From: Bacteroidota bacterium
GTDB lineage: Bacteria > Bacteroidota > Bacteroidia > Palsa-948
DNA length: 64,000 nt
Direction: 5' to 3'
Assembly: GCA_016195025.1 (NCBI GenBank)
Contig: JACQAL010000015.1
Coordinates: forward strand, 42,995-106,994
The notes under the pieces are model-generated. The model was not told the DNA's origin and did not search any database. It saw nothing but the letters and a program-made list of their open reading frames with translations. The translations under genes and the position numbers were made by a program. Positions 44,396-55,200 of the stretch are shown in pieces (within the stretch, counting starts at the first letter, position 1; the number at the start of each line of letters is the position of its first letter).

Positions 44396-46459
44396 ATGAA
44401 AAATCCATTCTTCTCCATAGTGATTCCGACCTACAACCTCGCTTCATTTTTGCCTGATACAATCAATAGCATCCTGCAACAAACTTTTTCAAACTACGAA
44501 ATAATAATTATTGACGATGGCAGCACCGACAACACAAAAGAAGTGCTCAAACCGTATATTGAAAAACATTCTCACCTGAAATATTTCTGGCAGGAAAATC
44601 AGAGACAAGGCGCTGCGCGAAACAATGGCATAAGGAAAGCAGATGGAGAGTACATTGTTTTTTTTGACCATGACGATTTGATGCTGGCGGATTATCTAAC
44701 TATCTTGTATCAAAAAATAAATGAATTAAACAAGCCCAATTTCATTGCTGCAAAATATGAACACCAGCGAAATAACAAACGATTTCCTTCATCATTGCAG
44801 AAGTTGAAAGAGGGATGGTATAATGTTGAACTGTTTTTACGGGGTGATCCCCTTGCTTGTCATTTTTGTATTAAAAACAAAAATACTTCCCTGAAATTAT
44901 TTGAAGAGCGAAGAGAATATGCAACGATGGAAGATTGGATGTTTCTTGTTCAAAATATTAATAACAACAAAATTTATTTGATTAACAAAACAGCAGTATT
45001 GATGAATGAGCATCCGAATCAGTCAATGCATAATAACACCAAAGTCATTTCAGCGCGGATGCTTGCAATGGAATGGATTATTGAAAAAAAAATTCTGAAT
45101 AATGAGCAAAAGAAAAAAATGCAGGGCTATTCTTTTTTCTTTTGCGCCATTCACAGTTATTTGGATAGCAACCGAAGAAAGGCATTCAACTATTTATTCC
45201 GTTCAATAAAATATAATATACCCACTTATAAAACTTTTCTTCTTTTTATCAAAATTATAGTTGGCAGAAAAAATATTGTTCAATTAAAATTATTTTTTAA
45301 TTTGCTTTCTTCTGTTTTTTCAAAACAAGAAAAGCCGATAAAAAATATGGTTGCTAAAAAATATCAGCAATGTAAAAGATGTGTAATGGATACTACTGAT
45401 GCTGAAATTGTTTTTGATGAAAGCGGTTATTGCAATCATTGTACTGATTTAATTGAAAAAATATCTAAACTTCCCTTCAATAGTAAAAACAGCGATAAGA
45501 GACTGGCTCAACTGATAAAAAAGATTAAACAATCAGGTAAAAATAAACAATACGATTGTGTATTGGGTCTCAGCGGTGGCAGCGACAGTTGCTACGCTGC
45601 CTATCTCGCCAACCAATATGGATTACGAGTTCTCGCAGTTCATATGGATAACGGCTGGAATACAGAAATATCAGTTAATAATATCAAGAATATTGTTGAG
45701 AAACTTGGCTTAAGTTATCACTGCCATATTTTGGACTGGGATGAATTTAAAGATATTCAGTTAGCATTTTTAAAAGCATCAGTTCATGAAATAGAAACTC
45801 CCACTGATATTGCCATGCAAGGGGTGTTTCATAAAATTGCCGCAAAGTATAATATAAAATACATCATAAGCGGAGGCAACTATGCCACGGAAGGAATTCT
45901 TCCTAAAAGCTGGCACTATAATGCCAAAGACCTGAAATATTTAAAATCAATTTACAACAAGTTTGGAAACAAAAAACTAAAAACTTTTCCAACATTCAAC
46001 GCTTTACAGGAAATATATTATAAGTACGTAAAAGGAATTCGCATTATCTATTTGCTGAATTATTTTCCCTATAATAAAATAGATTCGATGAAAATTCTTG
46101 AAGAAAAATTAGGTTGGAAATATTATGGAAAAAAACACCATGAATCTACTTTCACCGGATTCGTGCAATCATATCTTTTACCTGAAAAATTCAAGATAGA
46201 TTATCGGCTGTCAACTTCTTCCTCTAAGATATGTTCAGGATTAAAAACCCGGGAGGAATCATTGCATGAACTTGCTCAAAAACCGTATGTCTCAGAAAAT
46301 ATAGCCGAAGAAAAAGAATATATAAGCAAAAAATTAGGAATAAACATTGAAGAGTTTAATGCAATGATTATGTTGCCACCCAAAACATACAAGGACTATC
46401 CCAACACTCAGAAAAAACTGGAATTCATTTACAAAATTTACCGAATGCTAAATAGATAG
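44396..46459 (+). CDS. Fusion: GT2 glycosyltransferase + N-acetyl sugar amidotransferase (WbpG-like)
   Basis: 687 residues. Residues 1-317 are a complete GT2 enzyme: FFSIVIPTYNLASFLPDTI, IIDDGSTDNT, and the metal motif FFDHDD near 90. Residues 318-687 (370, the usual length of a free WbpG/PseA enzyme) are an amidotransferase: zinc-ribbon cysteines C326, C329, C346, C349, and the ATP-pyrophosphatase loop LSGGSDS (392-398). WbpG-type enzymes convert a carboxyl group of a diacetamido sugar to an amide/amidine and normally need HisH- and HisF-like ammonia donors; none is in the window. The join is at M318, where an internal start could still give the free second half. No frame problem is seen around the join. 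Confidence 0.88.
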   Translation: MKNPFFSIVIPTYNLASFLPDTINSILQQTFSNYEIIIIDDGSTDNTKEVLKPYIEKHSHLKYFWQENQRQGAARNNGIRKADGEYIVFFDHDDLMLADYLTILYQKINELNKPNFIAAKYEHQRNNKRFPSSLQKLKEGWYNVELFLRGDPLACHFCIKNKNTSLKLFEERREYATMEDWMFLVQNINNNKIYLINKTAVLMNEHPNQSMHNNTKVISARMLAMEWIIEKKILNNEQKKKMQGYSFFFCAIHSYLDSNRRKAFNYLFRSIKYNIPTYKTFLLFIKIIVGRKNIVQLKLFFNLLSSVFSKQEKPIKNMVAKKYQQCKRCVMDTTDAEIVFDESGYCNHCTDLIEKISKLPFNSKNSDKRLAQLIKKIKQSGKNKQYDCVLGLSGGSDSCYAAYLANQYGLRVLAVHMDNGWNTEISVNNIKNIVEKLGLSYHCHILDWDEFKDIQLAFLKASVHEIETPTDIAMQGVFHKIAAKYNIKYIISGGNYATEGILPKSWHYNAKDLKYLKSIYNKFGNKKLKTFPTFNALQEIYYKYVKGIRIIYLLNYFPYNKIDSMKILEEKLGWKYYGKKHHESTFTGFVQSYLLPEKFKIDYRLSTSSSKICSGLKTREESLHELAQKPYVSENIAEEKEYISKKLGINIEEFNAMIMLPPKTYKDYPNTQKKLEFIYKIYRMLNR

Positions 46460-46492
46460 AATTAATGAGAACCGTCAAACAACCACTATTTC

Positions 46493-47704
46493 ATGAAAGT
46501 GGATCATAAAAATATTCTTGTATTAACTTACTGGAGCTACAATGATGCATTGGTTCAAACTTACACGCTTCCCTATGTCAGGATAATCAGAAAAACTATT
46601 TCTCCAAAAAACAAATTATACTTAGTAACTTTTGACAGCATTAATTACAGGATAGATAAAGAAGAAGAAGAAGAAATAAAGCAGAAATTATTGGACGAAA
46701 GAATCATGTGGATTCGGTTCCGGTATTTTCCATTAAGTATAAAATCAATTTTATTTTCACCTTTTCAGTTTTTAAAACTTTTGACAATATGTATTGCTCA
46801 GAAAATAAATTTCATTCATGCATGGTGCACTCCTGCAGGAGCAATCGGATATATTCTTTCAAAAATAACTGGCGCATCACTTATGATTGACAGTTACGAA
46901 CCGCATGCAGAAGCAATGGTGGAAAACGGCACATGGCAGAAAAATTCTTTTGCATTCAAACTGCTTTTTTATTTTGAAAAAAAAATATCGCATCATGCTT
47001 CCATTCTGATTGCTGCCAGCAGCGGAATGGAAAAGTATGCAGAAGAAAAATATAATCTGAAAAACAAAAAAATATATGTTAAGCCCGCCTGCGTTGACTT
47101 GAATTTATTTAACCGGAAAAAAAAATCACCTGAAAATATATTGCCTGAATTGAAAAATAAAATCGTTTGCATTTATGCAGGCAAATTCGGTGGAATATAC
47201 CTCGAAAAAGAAGTATTTGATTTTTTAAAAACGGCTGCGTATTACTGGAAAAATAATTTTGCCGCGCTCATTCTTACAAACACTGCGCGGGAAAAAATAA
47301 AAAAGTTATGTGAAGAAGCAGGATTAAATCCTGAATTGATTGTTAGCCGCTTTGTACCACACAACGAAATACCTGCATACATGGCAATGGCTGATTTTGC
47401 AATTAATCCGGTTAAACCGGTTCCGACAAAACGCTATTGCACCTCCATCAAAGATGGAGAATACTGGGCAACGGGATTGCCGGTGGTGATTACAAAAAAC
47501 ATTTCAGATGATTCGGCTCTTATCGAGCAGAATGATATTGGGTATGTATTAAAAGAATTAAGTGCACAGGAATATTTGAATGCAGTAAAAAAAATTGATT
47601 TGCTTTTTATAAATAATTCTTCTCAGGAAATTAGAAATACTGCAGAAAAATATAGAAACTTTAAGATTGCTGAAACTGTATATCAGGAGATTTATGCAAA
47701 GTAA
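46493..47704 (+). CDS. Glycosyltransferase, GT4-like
   Basis: 403 residues, GT-B-like. N-terminal NILVLTYWSYNDALVQTYTLPYVRII, the middle LMIDSYEPHAEAM, the donor side IVCIYAGKFGGIYLEKE and EIPAYMAMADFAINPVKPVPTKRYCTSIKDGEYWATGLPVVIT (a late acidic pair replaces the classical E-x7-E). The last 44 bases overlap the convergent membrane-protein gene. Confidence 0.82.
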   Translation: MKVDHKNILVLTYWSYNDALVQTYTLPYVRIIRKTISPKNKLYLVTFDSINYRIDKEEEEEIKQKLLDERIMWIRFRYFPLSIKSILFSPFQFLKLLTICIAQKINFIHAWCTPAGAIGYILSKITGASLMIDSYEPHAEAMVENGTWQKNSFAFKLLFYFEKKISHHASILIAASSGMEKYAEEKYNLKNKKIYVKPACVDLNLFNRKKKSPENILPELKNKIVCIYAGKFGGIYLEKEVFDFLKTAAYYWKNNFAALILTNTAREKIKKLCEEAGLNPELIVSRFVPHNEIPAYMAMADFAINPVKPVPTKRYCTSIKDGEYWATGLPVVITKNISDDSALIEQNDIGYVLKELSAQEYLNAVKKIDLLFINNSSQEIRNTAEKYRNFKIAETVYQEIYAK

Positions 47705-49025
47705 GATACTCGCCCGCGTAATTGATAATCACTAATCCGCTCAATAAAAACGGCATCATCGGAATTCTCAGCCGCACCAATGCGCCAAAATTTGAAGTAG
47801 ATATTGCAACTGAAAACGAAAAGAACACAGCAAATATTAAACAGAAAAGCACCAGCGGATTTGTAAATAAATTGGTCAGCGCTGCCACTGGTTTTCTTAA
47901 CAAAACATAAAACGTAAAACCAAGTATTAGTAAATTTTCTAATCCTGACATGAGCATCACTATGTTTTTTGTTTCCCACAAAAAGGGCCTGAATAATCCC
48001 GTAACTGTCGCAATAGGAAATTTAGAAAACATTCCCGAAAGTGTAGGGTCGTAATCCCCAATGTCAAAAGAATTTCCATGGTAGTAATCCTGTTTTAAGT
48101 CCAAAGAAGATATTTGCGCCTTTTCTATCATGCTGTCCATAGTACTGTATGTTCCAAGATTGGAACTGGTGAGCATCCAGATTCCAACACCTATTGCAAT
48201 TCCCACAGCAGCAATCACCGGGGCAGCAAAAACTCTGAGTGCCAGATTTTTTATTTTGCTCAAGCGGTTCCAAATCATCCATAGCATGGATCCCGGCAGC
48301 AAGCCCACAAAAATATAGGGTTTGATAGTAATCAAAATGAATATTGAAATAAGAAGCGTTATAATTGGAAAAATAATTTTGTCTCTTTTAATAAAAATCC
48401 TGTAAAAGGAATAGCAGTACCACCCGGCAGCGGCAAGAGTCCATGAGTCCTTGAGAACTCCTGAGCCCCAGAATAAAACGGAAGGAACAAACAGAACGGT
48501 AACAGCAAAGTACTTATGCAAGAATGGATAACAATCACAAAACACCTGATATAATTTCCACACTCCTGTAAAACTAACTACTGCCATAAGAACGGATGAA
48601 ACAAGGTAACTGTCAAAGCATAGCAATTTAATCGGGACAAGAAGCCGGTCCACCATAAAAGCATTTGAATCGCTCCCAAAAACAAGATAGCCGGTTTCAT
48701 TTGTGAAATATAAGGAGGTTTCCTTTGATAATGGCAATAACCATGCATTGAAAAAATCAGCCGGAGAATGAAACAATAATTTCAGCAGAGCGGAACTGTC
48801 AGCATGATAACTCAGCGTATCTCCCCCTGCCGTATAGTAATATACATATATCAGGCACAATCCAACAGCCCCTCCAATCTTTGCAAAAAGCCCCCACAAA
48901 AAATATTTATAAACAGGATTTTTTTTTATTTGCCTATTCTTTATGCGGATTGCAATAATGGCAATAATCAAAATATAAAACGGAGCCAGCAGCCAATCTA
49001 AATATGAAATAATTTGAGAATTCAT
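47661..49025 (-). CDS. Polytopic membrane protein, Wzy/EpsG-like in shape
   Basis: 454 residues with about ten to eleven membrane segments; the large loop after the second (YTAGGDTLSYHADS and so on) is extracytoplasmic in prediction. Topology and place among glycan genes suggest a glycan polymerase or lipid-sugar transferase, but no motif decides it. ABC-dependent loci usually lack a Wzy polymerase, so a different role is possible. It is convergent with the upstream glycosyltransferase gene and overlaps it. Confidence 0.7.
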   Translation of the reverse strand: MNSQIISYLDWLLAPFYILIIAIIAIRIKNRQIKKNPVYKYFLWGLFAKIGGAVGLCLIYVYYYTAGGDTLSYHADSSALLKLLFHSPADFFNAWLLPLSKETSLYFTNETGYLVFGSDSNAFMVDRLLVPIKLLCFDSYLVSSVLMAVVSFTGVWKLYQVFCDCYPFLHKYFAVTVLFVPSVLFWGSGVLKDSWTLAAAGWYCYSFYRIFIKRDKIIFPIITLLISIFILITIKPYIFVGLLPGSMLWMIWNRLSKIKNLALRVFAAPVIAAVGIAIGVGIWMLTSSNLGTYSTMDSMIEKAQISSLDLKQDYYHGNSFDIGDYDPTLSGMFSKFPIATVTGLFRPFLWETKNIVMLMSGLENLLILGFTFYVLLRKPVAALTNLFTNPLVLFCLIFAVFFSFSVAISTSNFGALVRLRIPMMPFLLSGLVIINYAGEYLTLHKSPDIQFQQS

Positions 49026-49110
49026 TTAAGCAAAAGTAAAGAATATGCATTATGGCTATGCATGAATATTATTTACAAAAAACAATTACCTTCACGGCAA
49101 CTAAGTTGGC

Positions 49111-49284
49111 GTGATTATACAATTTTTATTATACATTGATCCCGGTATCGGCAGTTTAGCCGCGCAGGTTATTCTTGCGGGTTTTGCGGCATTTATAGTA
49201 TTTTTCAAAAATAGTTTCAGAAGATTTTTTTCTTTCTGGAAAAAAGACCAGAAAAAAGAAAATAAGGAAAAGATTTCTGAATAA
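49111..49284 (+). CDS. 57-residue conserved membrane protein (DPGxGS family)
   Basis: Read from GTG 49111: the in-frame stop at 49102 leaves no earlier start. The protein MIIQFLLYIDPGIGSLAAQV continues with ILAGFAAFIVFF, one hydrophobic helix, and then a basic tail (RRFFSFWKKDQKKENKEK). The DPG(T/I)GS-plus-hydrophobic-helix pattern is known from small membrane proteins placed near surface-glycan genes in many bacteria. Its TAA overlaps the ATG of the next gene by one base (TAATG), so the two are translationally coupled. Confidence 0.75.
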   Translation: MIIQFLLYIDPGIGSLAAQVILAGFAAFIVFFKNSFRRFFSFWKKDQKKENKEKISE

Positions 49285-50687
49285 TGTTTCCTTCTAATCA
49301 AGATATATCTTCTTCTACAATTGAGCCGGGTTCGTTTCGAGACCCATCAGGTTTTATCTTCACATTTGAAGAAGAAATTTACCGGGCAATCGCTCCCTCC
49401 TATTTTGAACACTTTTCTCTCTTTACAAATTCAGGATTATATAAATCTTTGCTCGAAAAAAAATTAATCATTGAACATGTTGACAAAGAAAAATTTTTAG
49501 TGAATGGATTTCCAGAATACAAAATAATAAAAGCCAAACAAATTCCATTTGTTTCTTATCCGTATGAATGGAGTTTTTCGCAATTGAAAGATGCTGCATT
49601 GCTTACGCTTGAAATTCAGAAAGAATCTTTGAAGCATCAAATGATTCTCAAAGATGCATCGGCATACAATGTGCAGTTCAACGGCTCGCAGCCGGTTTTT
49701 ATTGATACGCTGTCGTTTGAAAAATACAAGGAATGCGAACCGTGGAAAGCATACGGACAATTCTGCCGGCATTTTCTTGCACCGCTGGCGCTGATGAGTT
49801 ATACCTCTGTGGAACTTTCAAAACTGCTTGCAGATTACATAGATGGAATTCCTCTTGAACTTGCTTCTTTACTTCTTCCCCGCAGGGCGAAATTTCTGAA
49901 CAGCGGAATTGCCATGCACATTGCCGTTCATGCAAGAATGGAAAAAAACTATTCCTCGACTAATTCCGCCCAGCGTTCAAAAATTAATTTGCCGAAAAAA
50001 AAACTTCTTGCCCTGCTTCAGCATCTGGAAGAATGTATAAGCGGTTTACAACTTAAAAAAAGAAAAAGCAGTTGGCTTAGTTACAACAGCGATAATTCGT
50101 ATTCAAAAGAAGCAGTGCAGCATAAGGAAAAAACAATTTCAAATTGGCTGAAGAAAATAAAACCGGAAATGGTTTGGGATGTAGGATGCAACACCGGAAA
50201 ATTTTCTTTGCTCGCTTCCAATCATTCTGACTATGTTTTGGCAATGGATGCGGATGATTATTGCATGGAAAATTTTTACTGCGAATTAAAAAAAGCAGGC
50301 AATAAAAAAATTCTTCCGTTAAAAATAGATTTGTCAAATCCTTCTCCCTCTCTCGGCTGGGCGAACGAAGAAAGAAAAAACATTTCACAGCGCGGAAAAG
50401 CGGATGCATTGCTGGCGTTGGCTCTTTTGCATCATCTGCGGATTGGGAACAATGTTCCTTTCGCGCATATTGCAAACTATTTTTCTGTTCTCGCACAAAA
50501 TTTAATTATCGAATTCATTCCGAAAGATGACGGCATGATTCATAAAATGCTCAAAACCCGGGAAGATATTTTTTCGGATTACACGGAAGAAAATTTCAGA
50601 AATGCTTTTGAAACATATTTTACCATTCACGAACGGGAAGCATTACACGATTCCGGAAGAATTCTTTATCTCATGAATAAAAAGTGA
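49284..50687 (+). CDS. Long SAM-dependent methyltransferase (NoeA-like)
   Basis: 467 residues. The N-terminal half has DPSGFIFTFEEEIYRAI and LKDASAYNVQFNGSQPVFIDTLSFE, features of NoeA-like proteins. The methyltransferase domain sits at about 275-440 with MVWDVGCNTGKFSLLAS and ALLALALLHHLRIGNN. NoeA-type enzymes are linked to surface-glycan or lipid modification in other bacteria; the substrate is unknown. It is coupled to the small membrane protein before it and to the sulfatase-like gene after it (4-bp overlap). Confidence 0.82.
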   Translation: MFPSNQDISSSTIEPGSFRDPSGFIFTFEEEIYRAIAPSYFEHFSLFTNSGLYKSLLEKKLIIEHVDKEKFLVNGFPEYKIIKAKQIPFVSYPYEWSFSQLKDAALLTLEIQKESLKHQMILKDASAYNVQFNGSQPVFIDTLSFEKYKECEPWKAYGQFCRHFLAPLALMSYTSVELSKLLADYIDGIPLELASLLLPRRAKFLNSGIAMHIAVHARMEKNYSSTNSAQRSKINLPKKKLLALLQHLEECISGLQLKKRKSSWLSYNSDNSYSKEAVQHKEKTISNWLKKIKPEMVWDVGCNTGKFSLLASNHSDYVLAMDADDYCMENFYCELKKAGNKKILPLKIDLSNPSPSLGWANEERKNISQRGKADALLALALLHHLRIGNNVPFAHIANYFSVLAQNLIIEFIPKDDGMIHKMLKTREDIFSDYTEENFRNAFETYFTIHEREALHDSGRILYLMNKK

Positions 50688-52150
50688 ATCGTTTTTTGAA
50701 AAATATTCCCTTTCATTTTTTCCTTGTTGTTCCTGCATTTATATTTTTTTTATATGTACACAATTTTCATGTAACTACTTTCAGAAGCACGCTGAGAAGT
50801 TATGAAGTGGCGCTGATGGTTTCGGCAGGAATATTTTTGATTTCATACGCATCTCTTAAAAAAGACAAACACAAAGCCGGAGCGGTTACAATTTTCCTGA
50901 TGCTGGTTTTATTTTTTTACGGATTCCTCTATGACGTGGCGGAAAAATTATTTTACAAGGGATGGTGGCCCTTTTCCGAAATTCACCGCTACCTGCTTAT
51001 TGCAATTTTTAGTTGCACCGGCTTGCTCTGGTATTTTCTCTTCCGGACAAAACGAACTTTTAAATCACTCACTTTTTCACTAAATGTTTTTGTAGTAGTC
51101 CTGTTTGCAATTAATTTTTTTCGACTCACAACTTCTTTGGGTAAAGCAGAAAATAAATTTAATGTGGGTCCGGAAAAAAAGATTTTACCATTCAGGGATT
51201 CTCTCCCCGATATTTACTATATCATTCTCGATGGCTATGCGAATGATTCCATGCTTTCGGAAGTTTATCATTACCCGCATAATTCCCTTACTAACTATTT
51301 GGCTGAAAAAAAATTTCTCATCGCCTCAGGCAGCCGCACCAATTACATATCCACTTTTCCTTCGCTGGCTTCTTCGCTCAATTATTCTTACATAGACAGT
51401 TTGCTGGAGGAAATTCAGAATAAAAAAAATTTTATTTATGAAAACAGGGTTTCCGCTTACCTGAAAAACAAGGGCTATGAAATTGTGCACGTGCGCTCAG
51501 GTTTTTCGGTTACGCGCGAAAATTATTTTGCCGATACAATTATTGCTCTCAACAACCTGAGCGAATTTGAAAGAACCCTGCTGCGTTATACTGCGCTTCG
51601 CCTCGATGATTTGTTTGGCTACGCACGCTATAAAACATTGAAAGAACAATTATCGGTAATGTATGATGTCTTTAAGGTGAAAAGTCCGAAATATGTTTTT
51701 GTGCATATCGTTTCTCCGCATCCTCCGTATGTCTGCGATGAAAACGGAAAATTCAAAACCAGCAAACGAGTTGTGAATATTTGGTGGGAGCCGAAAGAAG
51801 ATTATTTGCAGCAACTAAAATATATTAATAAAGAAATAATAAATTTTACTTCGGAAATTTTCAGACAGAGCAAAATAAATCCGATATTAATTATTCAATC
51901 TGACCATGGTCCTTGGATTCAGTCAAACTCTTTTCAAACTATTTATAACACAAGAAGCATGATTCTGAATGCCTATTACATTCCTTACGGATGGAAGAAA
52001 AATATTTATTCTTCCATAACACCGGTAAATTCTTTTCGGATTATCTTTAACGGATTATTCAATGATTCTCTTTCCATCCTTAAAGATGTTCCTTTGGATT
52101 CAATGTATGTAAAAAATAATATGAATTCAAACCTCGTTATCCGGGAATAA
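50684..52150 (+). CDS. Membrane sulfatase/phosphoethanolamine-transferase-like enzyme
   Basis: 488 residues, start GTG in a 4-bp overlap (GTGA). Four or five N-terminal membrane segments (about 8-28, 42-60, 68-88, 100-118, 130-148) precede an alkaline-phosphatase-superfamily domain. The first metal site is IYYIILDGYAND, the nucleophile region SRTNYISTFPSLASSLN (T or S nucleophile), and the last metal site IIQSDHGPW. It probably transfers or removes a phospho-group on a lipid or glycan at the outer face of the inner membrane. It ends the polysaccharide locus. Confidence 0.8.
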   Translation: MNRFLKNIPFHFFLVVPAFIFFLYVHNFHVTTFRSTLRSYEVALMVSAGIFLISYASLKKDKHKAGAVTIFLMLVLFFYGFLYDVAEKLFYKGWWPFSEIHRYLLIAIFSCTGLLWYFLFRTKRTFKSLTFSLNVFVVVLFAINFFRLTTSLGKAENKFNVGPEKKILPFRDSLPDIYYIILDGYANDSMLSEVYHYPHNSLTNYLAEKKFLIASGSRTNYISTFPSLASSLNYSYIDSLLEEIQNKKNFIYENRVSAYLKNKGYEIVHVRSGFSVTRENYFADTIIALNNLSEFERTLLRYTALRLDDLFGYARYKTLKEQLSVMYDVFKVKSPKYVFVHIVSPHPPYVCDENGKFKTSKRVVNIWWEPKEDYLQQLKYINKEIINFTSEIFRQSKINPILIIQSDHGPWIQSNSFQTIYNTRSMILNAYYIPYGWKKNIYSSITPVNSFRIIFNGLFNDSLSILKDVPLDSMYVKNNMNSNLVIRE

Positions 52151-52176
52151 AAATAAACTATAGAAAGTCAATGTAG

Positions 52177-52203
52177 TTTACATTTCCTTTTTCTTTACTT
52201 TTG
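52177..52203 (+). promoter_or_regulatory. Promoter of the OmpA/PD40 gene
   Basis: TTTA at 52177-52180 as a weak -33 and TACTTTTG (TAnnTTTG match) at 52196-52203, seven bases before the ATG. Confidence 0.55.
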
Positions 52204-52210
52204 CACCTCT

Positions 52211-55200
52211 ATGAATTCTTATAAAAGTTTTTTAAACCGTATTTTACTTGCTACTTTTTTTCTTTCTGCGTTTGTCATTCTGAGCGAAGTCGAAGAATCT
52301 TTTTCCCAGCCCCTTTCCAAAAGCCAGTTCAGGCAGTATTTTACACAGGGAAACCTGATGATGATGGATAATTTTCCCGATACTGCCGTGCGCACATTTC
52401 TTACGCTCTACAAAGCCGATGCCAGCAACGCCAACGTGAATTATAAAATCGGGCTTTGCTATCTCCGCATTCCTTCGCAAAAATTAAAATCAATTCCCTA
52501 TCTCGAAAATGCCATCAAGCAAACCAATGGCGCTTACCGCGAAGATGACCCAAGCGAAAAAAATGCTCCCGAAGATGCGCTCTACTATTTAGGTCAGGCA
52601 TATCATTACGCTTACCGCTTTGACGAAGCCATTGAAAAGTTCAAACAGTTTCGTGAAATCATCGGCAAATGGAATCTGAATCTTGTAAAAGAAGTTGACC
52701 ACTGGATTGAAGTGAGCGAAAATGCAAAGCAACTCACTATGCATCCGGTAGAATGCACCATCACCAACCTTGGCGACAGCGTGAATTCTGAATTTGCCGA
52801 TTACAGCCCCTGCATCACTGCCGATGAATCGGAATTGATTCTTACTTCGCGCAGAGAAGGAACCGGAGGTCCCGATAACAAAACCATTGACGATTTATTT
52901 TTCGAAGACATTTTCATTTGCAAAAATGCCGGGCTTGGAACGTGGACGAAAGCAAAAGGAATCAGCCGCACCATTAACACCGATGGAAACGAAGCATCCA
53001 TCGGGCTTTCGGCAGACGGGCAGCAACTTTATGTTTACCGCGATGACAACGGTGATGGAAATATTTACATCAGCAAACTCGATGGCGATTACTGGAACGC
53101 TCCCTATAAATTAGATGCGGGCAACGTAAACACTGCTTCATGGGAGCCGAGCGCCTGCATCAGTGCCGATGGAAACACCATGTATTTTGTGAGCAACCGC
53201 TCAGGAGGTTTTGGCGGAAGAGATATTTATAAATGCCATCGCCTGCAGAACCGCGGCTGGAGCGAAGCGGAAAATCTTGGGCCCACCATCAACACTCCTT
53301 ACGATGAAGATGCGCCCTTCATTCATCCTGACGGAATCACGCTTTTCTTTTCTTCCACCGGCCATAATTCCATGGGAGGATTTGATGTGTTTTATTCCAC
53401 CAAAGTTTCTGATAAGGTTTGGACGAAGCCCATCAACATGGGTTATCCCATCAACACCACTGATGATGATATTTATTTTGTTTCTTCTTCGGACGGAAGG
53501 CGCGCGTATTATTCTTCGTTCCGACCCGGGGGAAAAGGCGAAAAAGATATTTACATGGTAACCATGCCGAAGCCCTTTGTGCTTTCGGTAGCAATTTTAG
53601 TCGGCTATCTGAAATATAAAAACGGAACTCCCATTCCGAAATATTCTTCCGTAACGGTGAAAAATTCCAAAGGAGAAAATTTTTCAAGCCATCCGAATGA
53701 AGCCACCGGAAAATTTCTCACTTCGTTAATTCCCAATCAGGAATATGAAATAACTGTCGAGGTGAATACTAAAAAAGTTTTCAGCGATAAATTTTTTCTT
53801 CCCGAAGACAGTTCGTACCAGAATTTGGGAAGAGGATTTTTCATGGATACCATTTACATAGGAGACACTACCCGTTTATTCTCCCGCGGAAAAGTGAAAA
53901 TTGACACCACCGTTAAAATAAAAATGGTGGCGCTCGATGGAAAACTTTTGTTCGGAAAAAATCCGGAAGACATTGCCGCCAATGTTACGCTTCACCTGCT
54001 GAACTCTGCCGGAAATGAAATTGCATCGGCAGTCACCGACAGCAAAGGAAAATTTATGTTCAGCAATGTTCCCGAAGGGCAGAAATTTATTATTAAGATT
54101 GACGAGAACGACCCGGTTCTTTCTGCGCACCAGCAGTTTTACTTAGCCGCAGACAACGGGCAGGTGCTTGTTCCATCCGTGAAAGAAGAACGGTTTTTTC
54201 TCTTCAAAAATATTTCGCCCGATTACAACAAACTTTCGTCTCTTACAGCCGTTGACCACACGCCCGTTCTCGCCAGCATGAAGGGAAAAATTTCATTGAG
54301 CGATGATAGAAAAAAATCTGCCTCAAAAATAACTGTGGCATTACTCGATAAAGAAGGAAAAGTTGTGCAGTCAAAAACTACGGACAATACAGGAAAATTT
54401 TCATTCGATAATATTGACAGCGAAAAAAATTATACGCTCTCCATTAAAGATTCGTCTCACGCAATTAAAAATAATATTTACCTGCTGAATGAGAAGCAGG
54501 AAATCATCCGCACGGCAAACAAAGTGGGCGACTATTTTATTTTTGAAAACCTGCCCACCGATTTGAATAAACTCAGCGCCCTATCAATGGTTGATTCCAC
54601 GAGGTTCATTGCCATGAAAGGAAAAATGCTGAAGAGCACTGAAGCCGATGACGGAATACGGAATCTCATAGTTACCCTTTCCGATTCAAAAGGAAAAATG
54701 CAACAGGTAAAAACTGACAGTACCGGAGGATTTAAGTTTGACAAACTTTCTGCCGATAAAAATTATTCTCTCAAATTAAATGAAAAAGATTCCGCGCTGA
54801 AAGGGATAAATAAAGTTTATCTCGCCAATGAAGAAGGCAAGGCGGTGAAAGTGGTGTATATCGGGAAAGGAAATTCATTCAGCAATCTTCCCGCCAACCT
54901 GATGAAGATGGAAGTGATGAAAGTAAAAGAAGTGGCTTCTGTTTCCACCGCGCCAAAAGAAAACCTGAATGTGATTAACAAGGAAGTGAAATTCCCCGGA
55001 GATGAAAAATTTGACTTCGTGATTTATTTCCCCTACAACAAAAAAGAAATTGATGTTTCCATTTCTTCTTACATTGCCATGCTCGATAAACTGAGCAAGA
55101 GCATTAATGAATACGGCAAAACCACCGTTACTATTTTTGCCAGCGCATCAAAAGTTCCCACTACAATGTTTGGCGATAACAACAAACTGGCAGGCGAGCG

